Source: Erinaceus europaeus (Eukaryota; Chordata; Mammalia; Eulipotyphla; Erinaceidae). Taken from it: a stretch of 64,000 nt of DNA. Where the stretch lies: NCBI RefSeq assembly GCF_950295315.1, contig NC_080172.1:75319577-75383576 (forward strand). The letters are read 5' to 3'. Position 1 is the first letter of the stretch. Each line of letters starts with the position of its first letter. The notes beneath the pieces were generated by a model. It did not search any database and was not told the origin of the DNA. It was given only the letters and a program-made list of their open reading frames with translations. Both the position numbers and the translations under genes were made by a program. Below, piece after piece: positions 22,485 through 33,394 of the stretch.

Positions 22485-22741
22485 TTTTAAAATATTTATT
22501 TATTTATTCCCTTTTGTTGCCCTTGTTGCTTTATTGTTGTTATCATTGTTGTTGTTGGATAGGACAGAGAGAAATGGAGAGAGGAGGGGAAGACAGAGAG
22601 GGGGAGAGAAAGACACCTGCAGACCTGCTTCACCACCTGTGAAGCGACTCCCCTGCAGGTGGGGAGTGGGGACTTGAACCGGGATCCTTACACCAGTCCT
22701 TGCACTTTGCACTTAACCCGTTGCACTACCGCCTGACTCCC
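22485..22741 (-). repeat. SINE A
   Basis: Perfect 12-bp duplication AGCTTTCCTATT at 22473-22484 and 22742-22753, inside R1. Confidence 0.95.
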
Positions 22742-23998
22742 AGCTTTCCTATTATTTAACCCTCTGGGAGTATGGACCCAAAGTCATTGTGGAATGCAGA
22801 AGGTAGAAGGTCTGGCTTCTGTAATTACTTCCCTGGCAGGTCAATCCATACTCCCAGCCTGTCTCTTTCTTTCTCTAGTGGGCTGGGGTTCTGGGGAAGT
22901 GGGACTCCAGGACACATTGGTGGGGTTGTCTGTCCAGGGAAGTCTGGTCGGCATCATGCTAGCATCTGGAACCTGGTGGCTAAAAAGAGTTAATATATTC
23001 CAAAGGGCCCATGTTTATACTAGGTTGTTTTTTTTTGTTTTTTTTTGTTTTTTTCCCCTGAGCCTGACATCTGATATGCAGGTGGATCCAAGTTATTGTC
23101 TGGGGAGATGATGTCATGGCTGGAAAAAGGACCAGAAAGCTGGATCAGGGAAGTGAGTAGCTCCCAGATATGGGAAAGAGGTATAAATATTGTTGATTGT
23201 TGACTGTAAACCCCATCAATTTGATGTGATCTGGGGCCCATATTCAGCTTAGAGGCCTATGTGACCTCTGCATTCCTGGAGATCTGAGCTCACATTCTGT
23301 GGTCATGAGTAGGAACATTCCAAGCTGCCCCAATTTCAGGACCCATCTTTCTCAGGTGTAGCATAGAGTATGTTGTCCAGCCTCCCTTCAGAGGATAGAA
23401 CATTCTCTACCATGGTTGATCCAGGTTGAGGGCAGAGTCCTAGGGGGGGGCCCACAAAGAGGTCTATTGTTCTTGATAGAGATGACCAGTAACAATGGAG
23501 AGAGGGATTTATTGGAGGTCTAGGCCCATCATGTCTGTTTAGGAATCTCAGGATTCCCTGACTAGGGCCCCAGCTGATGGGGTGGGTGGCCTGATAGTGA
23601 CTAAAGAGTCATCATTAAAGTATGCCAGTCTCTTGCCCTTATTCAGCTTTTGTAGTCCTTACTTTGATATGGTTAGCTTTGGAGTGAGTGAAGGAAGTAT
23701 AATAGGAAATAGGTGAGGAGGGTGTCCAAGTCTAAGTAAACACTTTCATTATGAACTTTATAGTGTCTTTTTAGGTCTTTCTACTTGCTTGCTGCATATA
23801 CTGATTCACTGCAGACTATTGTGCACTTTTGCTTTTAGGTATATATTTTGCCCTAGTTTATGGATACATGTGAACATATGCCCTATCTCACGGGGCCTGG
23901 TCTATATTTAGATTTTGGGACTTTGTTAGGAAGTGAACCACCTGAAATGGAATTAGAGAATCCTATGAAAGAAAAGGTCTCACCTGAGTAATGAGGCT

Positions 23999-25473
23999 TC
24001 TTCTAGCGTTTGCCCTTCTTCCGTAGCCAGTCAACAGCATCAGGTTGAGCCTGATGTAAAGTTTCGAGACCTCCTTTGAATCTGGAGAGGTGGCAGTCGT
24101 TGACTATGTGGGTCATAGTCTGTCTGGAGCCGCAGGGGCAGTTCAGGTCCCCAGTCTCTGGCTCCCCAGCAATGGAACATAGCGGCGCACCGGCCATGGC
24201 CTATTCGATAGCGATTGAGGAGGGCCCAATCATAACGTGCTAGGTCAAAGCCGGGTTGACGCTTGCAGGGGTCTGTGATGAGGTGTTTGTTCTTTACCTC
24301 AGCTGACTGCCAACTCTGTTTCCAAGAGTCTGGAACAGAGAAGTTCAGTGTAGGCATAGGGGACCAGATTGGGTGACGAGACGTCAAGCGTTGGACAGGG
24401 TGGGCGAAGATATCCGCGTCTATTGGCAGGTCCGGTCGAGCGTAGACGTGGGAAATGAACTTAGATGATGCCGCATCCCGACGAATATCTGGCGGGGCGA
24501 TGTTGCTAAGAACTGGCAGCCATGGAACCGGGGTGGAATGGATGGTTCCAGAAATGATCCTCATGGAGGAATATAATTTGGAATCGACCAAGTGGACATG
24601 GGGGCTACGGAACTATACTGGGGCACAGTATTCTGCAGTGGAATAGCATAATGCCAGAGATGATGATCGCAGTGTGGAAGCGCTCGCGCCCCATGAGGAG
24701 CTGGCCAGTCTTGCAATGGTGTTATTCCTCACGCCCACCTTTGCTGCAGTTTTTATGAGATGTTCGTGAAATGACAGAGTGCGATCGAGAGTAACGCCAA
24801 GATAGACTAGCTGGGCTTCATGCCGGATTCTCGTATCGCCAAGCTGCACATTAAGCTCACGTGAGGCCGAGGCATGGTGTAGATGGAAAACAGATGATAC
24901 CATTTTTGCAGTGCTAGGGATTAGTCGCCATTTTTTACAGTAATCAGATATCAGAGACATGTCTTTCGTGAGTGTTTCCTCGAGGATGTCGAACTTGGAT
25001 GCCTGAGTTGCACAGCAGATGTCATCAGCGTAGATGAACTTCCTTGAAGAAGTTTCTGGGAGGTCATTGATGTAAATATTAAATAGCGTAGGAGCCAGAA
25101 CAGAGCCCTGGGGGAGGCCACTTGAGACAAGTCTCCATCTGCTAGACTTGTCACCCAGATGCACCCGGAATCTTCTGTTTTGGAGAAGAAACTATATAGT
25201 GTTGGCCACCCATGGAGGCAGGCATCTTGAGATCTTGACTAGGAGACCACGGTGCCAGACCGTGTCATAGGCTGCTGTGAGATCAACAAAGACTGCACCC
25301 GTCTTTAAATTCTTCTGGAATCCATTCTCAATGTAAGTTGAGAGGGCCAGGGCTTGTTCGCAGGTAGATCTTCCTGGGCGGAAACCAGCTTGGGCGGGTG
25401 ATAGGAATTTCTCTGTAAGATGAGAAATACGTGACAGAAGCAGCCTCTCGAGGAGTTTGTAACACACGGAGAG
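23999..25473 (-). mobile_element. Non-L1 non-LTR retrotransposon (Jockey/CR1-like), 5'-truncated
   Basis: 1475 bp bounded by a perfect 13-bp target-site duplication, GAGTAATGAGGCT, at 23986-23998 and 25474-25486. The related repeat at 5509-6163 shows the same target uninterrupted. Read on the minus strand, it begins inside the reverse-transcriptase domain and ends four bases after a TAG stop (24003-24005), with a short AAGA tail and no poly(A). It has many CpGs, unlike its surroundings. The reverse transcriptase is not L1 (compare the L1 RT at 21417-21713), nor like BovB/RTE or avian-type CR1 as I know them. Family placement is by motif memory and needs a search. Confidence 0.85.
24003..25473 (-). 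pseudogene. Reverse-transcriptase ORF2 fragment of the non-L1 element, disabled
   Basis: One frame runs through RT blocks: GFRPGRSTCEQ finger motif, catalytic motif DLTAAYDTVWH (about 25250-25290), SGLPQGSVLAPTLFNIYINDLP region (about 25075-25130) and the YADD box at 25021-25032. After the RT comes a thumb/C-terminal region and a CPCG-x-THIVNDC zinc-knuckle-like end, finishing in ...KGKR and TAG. Breaks seen: in-frame TAG at 25192-25194, in-frame TAG at 24613-24615 (where related elements have a Trp codon) and a one-step frameshift between about 24110 and 24190. The endonuclease domain and ORF1 are missing through 5' truncation. Few lesions over about 490 codons suggest a young copy. Confidence 0.8.
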
Positions 25474-25627
25474 GAGTAATGAGGCTGAAGGGTTGACATT
25501 CCATGCCTGACCGTCTCTGGACAAAGTCTGAAGTGAAGCATGCTGAGGGTGGTACTAGTTGCGTTGATTAGGTTTATAAATATTTATTTATTCCCTTTTT
25601 TAAAAACACACAAATTTTTAAAAATCT

Positions 25628-25888
25628 TGGGAGTTGGGCTATAGCGCAGCAGGTCAAGTGCAGGGGGCACAAAGTGCAGGGACCGGCTTAAGGATCCCGA
25701 TTCGAGTTCCCGGCTCCCAACCTGCAGGGGAGTCGTTTCACAAGTGGTGAAGCAGGTCTGCAGGTGTCTATCTTTCTCTCCCCTTCTCTGTCTTCCCCGC
25801 CTCTCCATTTCTCTCTGTCCTATTCAACAACAACGACAACAATAATAACTACAACAATAAAACAAGGGCAACAAAAGGGAATAAATAA
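25628..25888 (+). repeat. SINE A
   Basis: First arm of a tail-to-tail inverted pair. Confidence 0.88.
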
Positions 25889-26150
25889 TTAATATTTATT
25901 TTATTTATTTATTTATTCCCTTTTGTTGCCCTTTTTGTTTTACTGATGTCGTTGTTGGATTGGACAGAGAGAAATGGAGAGATGGGGACGACAGAGAGGG
26001 GGAGAGAAAGATAGACACCTGCAGACCTGCTTTACCACTTTTGAAGTGACTTCTGCAGGTGGGGAGCTGGGGGCTCGAGCCGGGTTCCTTATGCTGGTCC
26101 TTGCGCTTCGTGCCACATGCTCTTAACCCGCTGCGCTACAGCCCGACTCC
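25889..26150 (-). repeat. SINE A
   Basis: Second arm of the inverted pair. Confidence 0.88.
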
Positions 26151-26354
26151 CCGTATTTATTCCCTTTTGTTGCTCTTGTTTTGTTGTAGTTATTATTAAT
26201 GTTTTTGTTGTTGGATAGGGCAGAGAGAAATGCAGAGAGGAAGGGAAGACGGGGAGAAAAGGTAGGGAGCCGGGAGCTGGACCAGGATCCTTACACATGT
26301 CCTTGCACTTTGCGCCACCTGTACTTAACCCCTTGCGGTACTGCCTGACTCCCA
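26151..26354 (-). repeat. SINE A, shortened
   Basis: Core between the tract and head is deleted. Confidence 0.75.
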
Positions 26355-26560
26355 GTGCAGGATTTTTATTGTTGGAAAGGTTCTTGATAACTTTGTCAAT
26401 TTCTTTGGCTGTGATTGGACTATTCATATTTTCTAGTTCCTTTTGTTTAATTTTGGAAATTTGTATTTAAGGAACTGTGCATTTCTTCCAGGTTCTCTAG
26501 CTTAGTGTCATATAGTTGTTCATAGATTCTTTTTTGATAGGTGTTGAGAATCATTAACAA
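26355..26560 (-). mobile_element. L1 ORF2 fragment
   Basis: Minus strand reads NSPITAKEIDKVIKNL, the L1 ORF2 segment just before the RT domain. Confidence 0.65.
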
Positions 26561-26778
26561 ATTTATTTGCAGTTTTATATCACTTTATTGAGATTTATTT
26601 GTAGGATTTTTGTCATAAGCCATGTCTTCTCCAGATGGATGTCAGCATATTTCACCACCATCAAAGCATCATCCTTTTTTCCCCTAGAGGATACTGAATC
26701 TCGTCCCTCCCCTCACTAGCCCCTCTTCCCAGTCTCCTATCTGCTATGAGAAATCATAATCCAATAAGGTTCTATATT
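26561..26778 (-). mobile_element. L1 3' region fragment
   Basis: TCACTTTATTGAGATTTATT and the CCCCTCACTAGCCCC block resemble the L1 3' region at 27355-27620. Confidence 0.45.
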
Positions 26779-27040
26779 ATTCTTTTTAAAAATATTTATT
26801 CCCTTTTGTTGCCCTTGTTTTATTGTTGTAGTCATCATTATTGTTGTTGTTGGATAGGACAGAGAGAAATGGAGAGAGGAAGGGAAGACAGAGAGGGGGA
26901 AAGATAGACACCTGCAGACCTGCTTCACCGCCTGTGAAGTGACTCCCCTGCAGGTGGGGAGCTGGGGGCTTGAACCGGGATCCTTATGCTGGTCCTTGAG
27001 CTTTGCGCCACCTGCACTTAACCCGTTGGGCTACCTGACT
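26779..27040 (-). repeat. SINE A
   Basis: Complete. Confidence 0.88.
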
Positions 27041-27179
27041 CCTGCCATCCTTCTATATTATTCTTTGCTTTTGTCTTCTCTTAGTGAGTGAGATTGGTGT
27101 TTATTCTCCTGTTTAATTTCACTTAATGTGACTCTAACCATCTATGTTATAGCAAAGAGAAGATTTTTATCTTTTTTTC

Positions 27180-27300
27180 TTTTTACTAGAGCACTGCTCA
27201 GCTCTGTTTTTTGGTGGTGCAGGGGATTTAACCTGAGGTTTTAAAGCCTCAGGCATGTATGACAGTCTCTGCATAACCATTATGCTATCTCTCCCCTTCC
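27180..27300 (-). repeat. SINE D
   Basis: Inside L1. Confidence 0.8.
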
Positions 27301-27924
27301 CTATTTTTATCATTCTTTACTGCTGAATAGTATTCATATGTATGTATCACAGCCTGTTAAAATTAATTTTCAGTGTCATTTTATTGAGGAAATGCTGATT
27401 TACAGATTTTTGTTGTCACAATTGGCACATTTCTACCTCCCCCAAGATAGAAATCAGCACATTTCACCCTCAACTGAACAGTCATCTAATTCCATCATAG
27501 GCTCTTAGGACCCAAACCACCTCTTAGTGGCTTCCTTTTCCAATTCTGAATGCCCCCCCCCCCCGATCTACTATGATAGACTAGATAGACTATAGTCCAT
27601 TGAGGAATCACCCTGTATTTGTCCTTTGATTTGTTTTTCAGAACCCATCTGTGAGTGAGGCCATCTGATATTCATCCTTCTTGGTTATCTTAATGATCCC
27701 CCTAGGTTCATCCGTATTGTAGCTGTGTAATATTCCATTGTGTATACTATAGCTTCTTTAACCATTCATGTTGTTGGATACTTGCTTTTCTCCCTCTCTC
27801 TCTCTAATGTTGACTATAACAAATAGCACTGCCATCAACATAGGAGTGCACAGATCTTTCTCAAGGTGTTTTTGTGATCTTTGGATAGATGCCTATCAGA
27901 ACAGATGGGTCATATAGTATGGGT

Positions 27925-28172
27925 TTTTTTTAATATTTTAAAATTTATTTTCCCTTTTGTTGCCTGTTGTTGTTGTTGTTGTTATTTATGCCATTGTTGG
28001 ATAGGACAGAGAGAAATGGAGAGAGGATGGGAAGACGGGGAGAGAAAGATAGAAGCGACTGTGAAGCAACTCCCCTGCAGGTGGGGAGCCGGGAGCTCGA
28101 ACCCGTATTCTTAAGCCAGTCCTTGTGCTTTGCGCCACCTGCACTTAACCTGCTGCGCTACCACCCGACTCC
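27925..28172 (-). repeat. SINE A
   Basis: Small deletion in the core. Confidence 0.85.
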
Positions 28173-28175
28173 CAT

Positions 28176-28325
28176 TTTTTTTCCTTTTTTCTTTTTTTTT
28201 TTTTTTTAATCAGATTACTGCTCAGCTCTGGCATATGGTGGTGCAGGGGACCTGGGTACTCAGAGCCTCAGGCATGAGAGTGTTTTTGCAGAATCATTAT
28301 GCTATCTATCTCCCCAGCCTGACGT
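28176..28325 (-). repeat. SINE D
   Basis: Preceded by a T-rich run. Confidence 0.8.
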
Positions 28326-28977
28326 GGGTACTTTTCTCCACATCCTTGCCAGCACTAGTTACTGTCCTTATTATATCTTATTACTGTTTTGGTTTGCATT
28401 TATCTGATAATCAGTGATTTTGAACATTTTTTCATATGTCTGTTGGCCATGTGAAGATCTTCTTTGGAGGAGTTATTTGCTCAGTTCCCCCCCCACACAC
28501 ACTTTTTAGGGGGTTTGTGTTTCCCTCTCCACTCCCATTACTGAGTTTTGTAAGTTCTTTATATATCTGGTTATTCTGATATGTTGAATATAAATACCTT
28601 TTCTAATTCTGGAAGTTATCTTTCAGTTTGGTAATTGTTCCTTTTGCTGTGTAGAAGCTTTTCAGCTAGTTGTAGCCCCAGTAATTTCATCTTTTTTTTC
28701 TTGCTGTTGGGTCCTGACATTTCAGAGATTCAGCCCTGCCCCCCATCTCCTTCCCTTCTCCTTCCTTCTCCTCCCCTCCCCTTGTTCAGGGAATTGAATC
28801 TAGGATTTTGTAGTCTCCTTTTGCATAACCATTGTGTTATTTTACCTTTCTTTCTTTTTAAAATCCTGAACCACTTTGAGCTAAACCACCTCTCAGGAGT
28901 CGTGAGCGTGTGTTAACATATATTTTTTTGTGTGTGTGTTAACATATTTTGAGGTTGCTTGTAGAAGATAAGATAGC

Positions 28978-29220
28978 CTTTTAAAAAAATCTTTATTAGT
29001 GACTTAATATTGATTTATAAAATTATAAGATACCAGGTATAATTCTGCGCCGTTCTCACCACCAGAGTTCTGGATCCCTAATCTCTCCATTGGAAGCTAC
29101 AGCAGTTCTCCCAAGGTTGCAGATTTGGGTTGACTATTATTTTTGTAACTATCTGTCTATATTTATATATACTTGCTCATTTTTTTCCTTCTGTGGTCCT
29201 GCCTTCAAAGATAAGGCAGT
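28978..29220 (-). mobile_element. R2 retroposon
   Basis: Minus-strand, A-tail side at 28980. Shares ACCACCAGAGTTCTGGATCC, CATTGGAAGCTAC and TGGTCCTGCCTTC blocks with copies at 33700 and 44105. Confidence 0.65.
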
Positions 29221-29544
29221 CTTTTTCCCTCTCAGAATATAAAGTTTTAAAGGGGGTCATATAAAGACAAGTTAGTTGGTAAATGGTGCACAATGTGGGA
29301 AGTAAATGAGAGAATTACAGTTTACCAACAGAAAGTCTCATTTGATCTAGGTGGGTGGGTATTTGAATCAGGAAAAGAACTTTAAGAAGATAGAGCCAGT
29401 TTTTCCCCCCAAAAAGATACTGAGGTTAGGTAGTTAGGTATGTTGACTATCTTACCAAGACTAGAACAAGTGCTTATTAAATAGTTACTGAAAGAAACAC
29501 TATTAGCCTGAAAGTAAATTAAATCTGTTGGTTTCTCTTTTTTT
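29221..29544. other. MTF2: Unannotated intron 1 DNA
   Basis: No gene or repeat recognised. Confidence 0.5.
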
Positions 29545-29725
29545 TTAATTTTTTAATTCTTATTTGTATATTGGATACAGATAGCCAAAAATCGTGAGAG
29601 AAGGGGGTGATAGAGCGGGAGAGAGACAGAGAGACACCTGCAGCCCTGCTTCACTACTCGCAAAGCTTTCCTCCTGTAGGTGGGGCCCAGGGGCTCAAAT
29701 CTGGGTCCTTGTGCTTTGTAACGAT
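29545..29725 (-). repeat. SINE B
   Basis: Head lost. Confidence 0.8.
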
Positions 29726-29768
29726 CTGCTGATTTCTTTCATTATATGTTAGAAATTAATATATGCCA

Positions 29769-30032
29769 GGAGCTGGGTGGTGGCACAGCAGGTTAAGTGC
29801 ACATGGTGGAAAGTACACGGACAGGCATCAGGATCCCGGTTAGAGCCCCCGGTTCCCCACCTACAGGGAGTCTCTTCACAGGCGGTGAAGCAGGTCTTCA
29901 GGTGCCTCTCTTTCTCTCTTCCTCTCTGTCTTCCCCTCCTTTCTCGATTTCTTTCTGTTCTACCCAACAACAATGACAGCAATAACAACAATGACAATAA
30001 ACAAGGGCAACAAAAGGGAATAAATAAATAAA
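29769..30032 (+). repeat. SINE A
   Basis: Outer duplication AAATTAATATATGCCA at 29753-29768 and 30326-30341 encloses this and the next element. Confidence 0.92.
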
Positions 30033-30300
30033 AGTTTATTTTATTTTATTGCCTTTTGTTGCCCTTGTTTTGTTATTGTTGTTGTTATTGTTATTGATGT
30101 TGTAGTTGTTAGATAGGACAGAGAGAAATGGAGAGGAGGGGAAGACAGAGGGAGAGAAAGACACCTGCAGACTTGCTTCACCGCTTGTGAAGCAACTCCC
30201 ATGCAGGTGGGGAGCCAGGGGCTAGAACCAGTATCATTATGCTGGTCCTTGCGCTTTGCGCCACCTGCACTTAACCTGCTGTGCTACTGCCCGACTCCCC
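30033..30300 (-). repeat. SINE A nested in the tail of the previous one
   Basis: Tail-to-tail inverted partner. Confidence 0.9.
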
Positions 30301-30341
30301 AAGTTTTTGGGTTTTTTTTTTAAATAAATTAATATATGCCA

Positions 30342-30680
30342 AGTCCTTAATTTGCTTTTCAATGCTGGTTTAGTGGTCATTTGGATTAGCTCAGACAGAT
30401 AAAATTGTCAGGGAGGGGGAGGGAGAGAGAGAGAGAGAGAGAAATGCCAGAGTTCCACTATACCTGTGGCCTCAAGTCTCAAATCAGAATACCTCAGGGA
30501 TGGAGTTCTTCAGTTGGGCTGTCTTTAGGACCTTCAGGTTCTTGATTCTGGGTCTCAGACATTGTGGGACTAGTAAAGTAAGAAGGAAGGGCTGAACCCT
30601 TTATCTCAAGTTGGTTTCAAAGGAGGCCACTTTTGTCTAGGTAATTGCCTTCAAGATGAATATCAATTGCAATGATGAAA
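30342..30680. other. MTF2: Unannotated intron 1 DNA with (GA)n
   Basis: Only a GA tract at 30411-30442 noted. Confidence 0.5.
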
Positions 30681-30684
30681 AAAA

Positions 30685-30820
30685 ATTATTATTATTTTTT
30701 ACCAGTGCACTGTTAAGCTCTGGCTCATGGTGGTGTGAGGGATTGAACCTGGGACTTTGGAGCCTTAGGCATGAGTCTGTTTGCATAACCATTATGCTCT
30801 TTACCCTCTGCCCCCCAAAA
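30685..30820 (-). repeat. SINE D
   Basis: Complete. Confidence 0.83.
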
Positions 30821-30841
30821 TGATTCTCTAATAAACAGTAC

Positions 30842-30895
30842 ACTCTGGACCTTTAGATTATGAGACTGACATGCTGCCTACTGCGCTAAGAGGGC
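30842..30895 (-). pseudogene. tRNA-Met(CAT) retropseudogene, truncated
   Basis: Minus strand reads GCCCTCTTAGCGCAGTAGGC, the acceptor and D arm of elongator tRNA-Met, then a CAT anticodon loop (CTCATAA), and stops in the T arm. No CCA or A tail. Flanked by ATAAACA at 30831-30837 and 30900-30906, a probable target duplication, as in tailless L1-mobilised retropseudogenes. Confidence 0.8.
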
Positions 30896-31098
30896 TGCTA
30901 TAAACAATATTGTCAGTTAGTGAAAGCAAATAGTGATAGTGGGGTTGAAAATATGATCTGACTCCTGCTACTCTGCCACCTGTGCTCTGTGTTATGGCAA
31001 GGCTTTTGTAGCATTCCCTCATATTTACCAATTGTCTGAACACAGCTACTTGAATATAATATGTCCTTGCATAGGTATATCTATAAAACACATGGCAT

Positions 31099-31408
31099 TG
31101 GGGGCTGGGTGGTAGTGCAGCGGGTTAAATGCACATGGTGCAAAGTGCAAGGGCCCGCGTAAGGATCCTGGTTCGAGCCCCCAGCTCCCCACCTTTAAGG
31201 GGTCGCTTCAAGGGTGGTGAAGCAGGTCTGCAGGTGTCTTTCTCTCCCTCTCTCTTTCTTCTCTTCCTCTATTTCTCTCTGTCCTATCTAACAACAGCTA
31301 TGACAACAATAACAACTACAACAAGGGCAACTAAATGGGAAAAAAGGAGCAGTGGATTCGTAGTGCAGACACGGATCCCCAGCAATAACCCTGGAGGCAA
31401 ACAAAAAA
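31099..31408 (+). repeat. SINE A-long
   Basis: Flanked by ACATGGCATT and ACATGGTATT. Confidence 0.88.
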
Positions 31409-31566
31409 ACATGGTATTAGTATGATTGCTTTTGATAATTGTGTTGTAAGTTCTGTTCTCTGTTATTAACATATTTGCAAGATCATTCCATGCTCAATGT
31501 GTGCTCCATTTCCAAGATCACAACAATATTCTACATTTTCTTTTTAGATTTCAAGTTTCACATATT

Positions 31567-31794
31567 TGGGGGCTGGGTGGTGGCACACCTGGTTGAGTGC
31601 ACATGTTACAATGCACAAGGACCAGGGTTTGAGTCCCCCAGCCCTCAACTGCATGGGAAAAATGCTCTGAGTGGTAAAACAGTGTTTCAAGTGTCTGTCT
31701 CTTCCACTCTATCACCCCCTTTCCTCTCCTCTCAATTTCTGGCTCTATCCAATAAATAAATAAAGATAATACAAAAAAAAGAAGAAAGAAAAGT
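31567..31794 (+). repeat. SINE B
   Basis: Complete. Confidence 0.85.
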
Positions 31795-32110
31795 TTCTCT
31801 TTTTTGTCTTTAATTCATCTGGAGTTCACCCTTTTTTGTGTATTGTGAATTAAGGAGAAAACTCTTTGCTATTAATGAAAGCCAGCTTCCCCAGCCCATT
31901 TTACTAAATCATTTGTTCTTTGTGTAATTATGTGTAATGTTATAATATTTTGTCCACTTTCAATAAATGAACCTGTTTTTTAGGTACCTATTCTGTTGCA
32001 TTGGTTTTATTGTCTCTGTTCCTTGCCATTATTGACAGGTTTTCTTTGTCATTTGTCATGACAAAGACATATATGATAGGCCAAGTCTTTCCCTTTTTGA
32101 TTTTCCTTAC
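31795..32110 (-). mobile_element. Old L1 ORF2 fragment
   Basis: TCATCTGGAGTTCACCCTTT ... GCCAGCTTCCCCAGCCC matches the reverse complement of L1 ORF2 upstream of its C terminus. Confidence 0.6.
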
Positions 32111-32271
32111 ACTTGACTTGGTTATTTATGGACTTTTAGTTTTTTCATATTAATCTTACAAAATGCTTAACCTCAATATTCACATTAAAATTATGCAATA
32201 AAGATTATCTGCCACAGATAGTAAACTTGCATCAACTGCTCTTGGGAGAAGTAAGACATAGTCTAAATGTA

Positions 32272-32540
32272 AATTTTATTTATTTATTTTCCCTTTTGTT
32301 GCCCTTGTTGTTTAACATTGTTGCGGTTATTGATGTTGTTGTTGGATAGGACAGAGAGAATTGGAGAGAGGAGGGGAAGACAGAGAGGGGGAGAGAAAGA
32401 CACCTGCAGACCTGCTTCACCGCCTGTGAAGCGACTCCCCTGCAGGTGGGGAGCCGGGGGCTGGAACGGGGATACTTCCGCAGGTTCTTGCGCTTTGCGC
32501 CACGTGCGCTTAACCTGCTGCGCCACCACCGACTCCCCTC
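32272..32540 (-). repeat. SINE A
   Basis: Very close to consensus; TCTAAATGTAAATT and TCAATGTAAATT flank it. Confidence 0.92.
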
Positions 32541-32689
32541 AATGTAAATTCTAATCTTGTAAAATGAAAAATTAGATTGGAGTTTCACCAGGTCTCTTGA
32601 ATAACAGGGAGCACTTTACATAACCCAAAAGCAGAGTAGAGAGTTTAAGAAATAGTATGTGGACCAACTTTTGGTTTCTTGTCTAAAAT

Positions 32690-32998
32690 TTATTTTTGCC
32701 TCCAGGGTTATCGCTGGGACTCGATGCCTACACTATGAATCCTCTGCTCCTGTAGGCTATTTTTTTCCTTTTGTTGCCCTTGTTATTTATCTTTGTCATT
32801 GCTGTTGTTGTTGGCTAGGACAGAGGGAAATTGAGAGAGGGGAAGACAGAGGGGGAGAGAACGATAGACACCTGCAGACCTGCGTCACCGCTTATGAAGT
32901 GACCTCCTTGCAGGTGGGGAGCTGGGGGCTAAAACGAAGGGGGCTCCTTGTGCTTCTCGCCATGTACGCTTAAACCACTTTGCCACCACCCAGCCCTT
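32690..32998 (-). repeat. SINE A-long
   Basis: Complete. Confidence 0.85.
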
Positions 32999-33017
32999 AA
33001 TTTTTAATTTAATTTCA

Positions 33018-33223
33018 TTTTTTATTATCTTTATTTATTTATTGGATAGAGACTCAGAAATCGAGAGGGAAGGGAGGGATAGAGAGGGTGAAAGACAGAC
33101 AGATGCAGCACTGCTTCACCATTTGTGAAGCTTTCCCCCTGCAGGTGGGCACTGGGGGTTTGAACCTGGGTCCTTGCACATTGTAACATGTGCACTCAAC
33201 CAGGTGCACCACCACCTGGCCCC
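33018..33223 (-). repeat. SINE B
   Basis: Complete. Confidence 0.87.
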
Positions 33224-33234
33224 CTTTATTTTTT

Positions 33235-33382
33235 AATCTTTTATTTTATTTTATTTTATTTTATTTTACCAGAGCACTGTTCAGCTCTGGCTTATGTTGG
33301 TATGGGAGATTGAACCTGGGACTTTGGAGCCTCAGACATGAGAGTCTCTTTGCATAATCATTATACTATCTACCCTCTGCCT
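33235..33382 (-). repeat. SINE D with (TTTTA)n
   Basis: Complete. Confidence 0.83.
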
Positions 33383-33394
33383 TTTTAAAATCTA

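Larger units (their letters stand above)
22366..25571 (-). mobile_element. R1 poly(A) retroposon, copy 2 (host of two nested insertions)
   Basis: Shares with copy 1 the segments GGGGTACAA...CCCCTCCCCTGATAGC, CTCTGGGAGTATGGACCCA and TTTTGGGACTTTGTTAG. The A tail is at 22368-22382. It contains an A SINE (22485-22741) and the non-L1 retrotransposon (23999-25473), and continues to about 25571. About 1.5 kb without the insertions. No coding frame recognised. Confidence 0.7.
27041..28720 (-). mobile_element. Old L1 3' half with SINE insertions
   Basis: L1M-like sequence on the minus strand (TAATATTCCATTGTGTATAC near 27725; ACATCCTTGCCAGCACTAG near 28338; TTCTTTATATATCTGG near 28555), interrupted by D SINEs at 27180-27300 and 28176-28325 and an A SINE at 27925-28172. 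Confidence 0.75.

Noticed and set aside
22366..25571. R1 as an endogenous retrovirus LTR
   Set aside because: It ends in poly(A) and is flanked by target duplications typical of L1-style integration; no TG...CA ends, primer site or paired copy was seen.
32659..33223. SINE heads as functional tRNA genes
   Set aside because: They have A and B boxes but no proper acceptor stem or cloverleaf, and recur as dispersed repeats with A-rich tails.
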